A stretch of DNA of 64,000 bases, taken from the NCBI RefSeq assembly GCF_030687145.1, contig NZ_CP117460.1:1116001-1180000 (forward strand). Direction: 5' to 3'. The first letter of the stretch is position 1. Each line of letters opens with the position of its first letter. Source of the stretch: Pseudomonas sp. FP1742. GTDB taxonomy: Bacteria > Pseudomonadota > Gammaproteobacteria > Pseudomonadales > Pseudomonadaceae. Below the pieces are notes generated by a model. That model did not search any database. It was not told where the DNA came from and was given only the letters and a program-made list of their open reading frames with translations. The position numbers and the translations under genes are program-made. Below, piece by piece: positions 63,801 to 64,000 of the stretch.

Positions 63801-64000
63801 GGTCAGCGTCGTCTGCTGCAACGTCAGTGGGCTGAAACCAGCTACCAGATCCAGCGTCTGCGTGATAACGCCGATTGCGCCGAACAAGAGTTCGACGTGC
63901 TGCTGGAAGAAGACAACCCGGGCCTGAGCGTCAAGCTCAGCTATGACGTCAACCAGGACGTCGCCGCGCCTTACATCAAGAAAGGCATTCGCCCACAGGT
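60867..64000 (+). CDS. purL: Phosphoribosylformylglycinamidine synthase PurL, 3' end cut by window
   Basis: The first 1044 codons of the large-type FGAM synthase of purine synthesis (normally about 1298 aa). The start is [22 protein letters not shown]. The N-terminal PurS-like part, linker ([13 protein letters not shown]) and the first ATP-grasp-like PurM/AIRS half with [20 protein letters not shown] are visible, then the second half with [11 protein letters not shown]. The C-terminal glutaminase domain lies beyond the right edge. The 274-bp gap to mltF holds both promoters. Confidence 0.97.
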   Translation, partial: MLILRGAPALSAFRHSKLLEQLSQKVPAVSGLYAEFAHFAEVTGVLTGDEQQVLARLLKYGPSVPVQEPTGRLFLVLPRFGTISPWSSKASDIARNCGLTKIQRLERGIAFYVAGQFSDAEAQLIADALHDRMTQIVLGNLEQAAGLFSHAEPKPLTAIDVLGGGRAALETANTELGLALAEDEIDYLVNAFVGLKRNPHDIELMMFAQANSEHCRHKIFNASWDIDGQSQEKSLFGMIKNTYQMHSEGVLSAYKDNASVIVGSVAGRFFPDPETRQYGAVQEPVHILMKVETHNHPTAIAPFPGASTGSGGEIRDEGATGRGAKPKAGLTGFTVSNLQIPGFEQPWEVPYGKPERIVTALDIMIEGPLGGAAFNNEFGRPALTGYFRTFEQSITTPHGDEVRGYHKPIMLAGGMGNIREEHVKKGEIVVGSKLIVLGGPAMLIGLGGGAASSMATGTSSADLDFASVQRENPEMERRCQEVIDRCWQLGDKNPISFIHDVGAGGLSNAFPELVNDGDRGGRFELRNIPNDEPGMAPHEIWSNESQERYVLAVGPADFERFKAICERERCPFAVVGEATAEPQLTVTDSHFGNSPVDMPLEVLLGKAPRMHRSVVRENELGDDFDPSTLDIANCVERVLHHPAVASKSFLITIGDRTITGLVARDQMVGPWQVPVADVAVTATSFDVYTGEAMAMGERTPLALLDAPASGRMAIGETLTNIAASRIAKISDIKLSANWMSAAGHPGEDARLYDTVKAVGMELCPELGITIPVGKDSMSMATRWNDEGVDKAVTSPMSLIVTGFAPVADIRQTLTPQLRMDKGTTDLILIDLGRGQNRMGASILAQVHGKLGKQAPDVDDAEDLKAFFAVIQGLNADGHLLAYHDRSDGGLLTSVVEMAFAGHCGLSLNLDGLAETSADIAAILFNEELGAVIQVRQDATADILAQFSAAGLGDCVSVIGQPMNNGEISITFNGDTVFEGQRRLLQRQWAETSYQIQRLRDNADCAEQEFDVLLEEDNPGLSVKLSYDVNQDVAAPYIKKGIRPQ

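Overview
The window is about 60% GC chromosomal DNA from a fluorescent pseudomonad (Pseudomonas fluorescens group). Three things point there: the full alginate operon in its Pseudomonas order, the dauBAR-rhlB-carboxylesterase-aap neighbourhood also known from P. aeruginosa, and many copies of the palindrome beginning GTGGGAGCGGGCTTGCTCGCGA that is scattered between genes in this group. I see no rRNA, tRNA, CRISPR, transposase or prophage gene. The window cuts algI at the left edge and purL at the right edge.

Layout: (1) 1-12315, minus strand: alginate operon algD-alg8-alg44-algK-algE-algG-algX-algL-algI, covering precursor oxidation, c-di-GMP-gated polymerisation, periplasmic epimerisation, acetylation and lysis, and export. 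About 830 bp of non-coding DNA lies upstream of algD. (2) 13.1-18.4 kb: yaaA, a polysaccharide-deacetylase-like protein, a PIN-PhoH ATPase and moaCDE (molybdopterin). (3) 18.6-24.9 kb: a D-arginine catabolic module (solute-binding protein, dauR, dauA, dauB), then rhlB and a carboxylesterase. (4) 25.0-29.6 kb: aapJQMP amino-acid ABC transporter behind a good sigma-54 promoter. (5) 29.7-31.7 kb: a GntR/FCD regulator with a CynX/NimT-type MFS exporter. (6) 31.7-39.3 kb: a chaperone-usher locus with four DUF1120 pilin-like proteins, one of them double length, and a divergent NarL-type response regulator. (7) 39.4-48.8 kb: NTF2-like, GIY-YIG and GST proteins, glutaredoxin, ndpA, an HU protein, rlmF, valS and holC. 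(8) 48.8-64 kb: pepA, lptFG, lepA-lepB-rnc-era-recO-pdxJ, mltF and purL.

The best leads are these. A palindromic repeat pair (REPIN) lies in frame inside the algK signal-peptide region. The divergently placed dauB operon and solute-binding-protein gene share an AAAGTCCA-N2-ATGGA dyad. The aap operon has a sigma-54 promoter followed by a 300-nt leader rich in inverted repeats. The DUF1120 chaperone-usher locus includes a two-domain candidate tip subunit. Two short open frames have not been described: a Cys-containing 40-residue frame at 15.4 kb, and a 39-residue frame whose stop overlaps the rnc start where other pseudomonads carry a DUF4845 gene.

All calls come from reading the sequence. Family names rest on recognised motifs and gene order, not on database searches.
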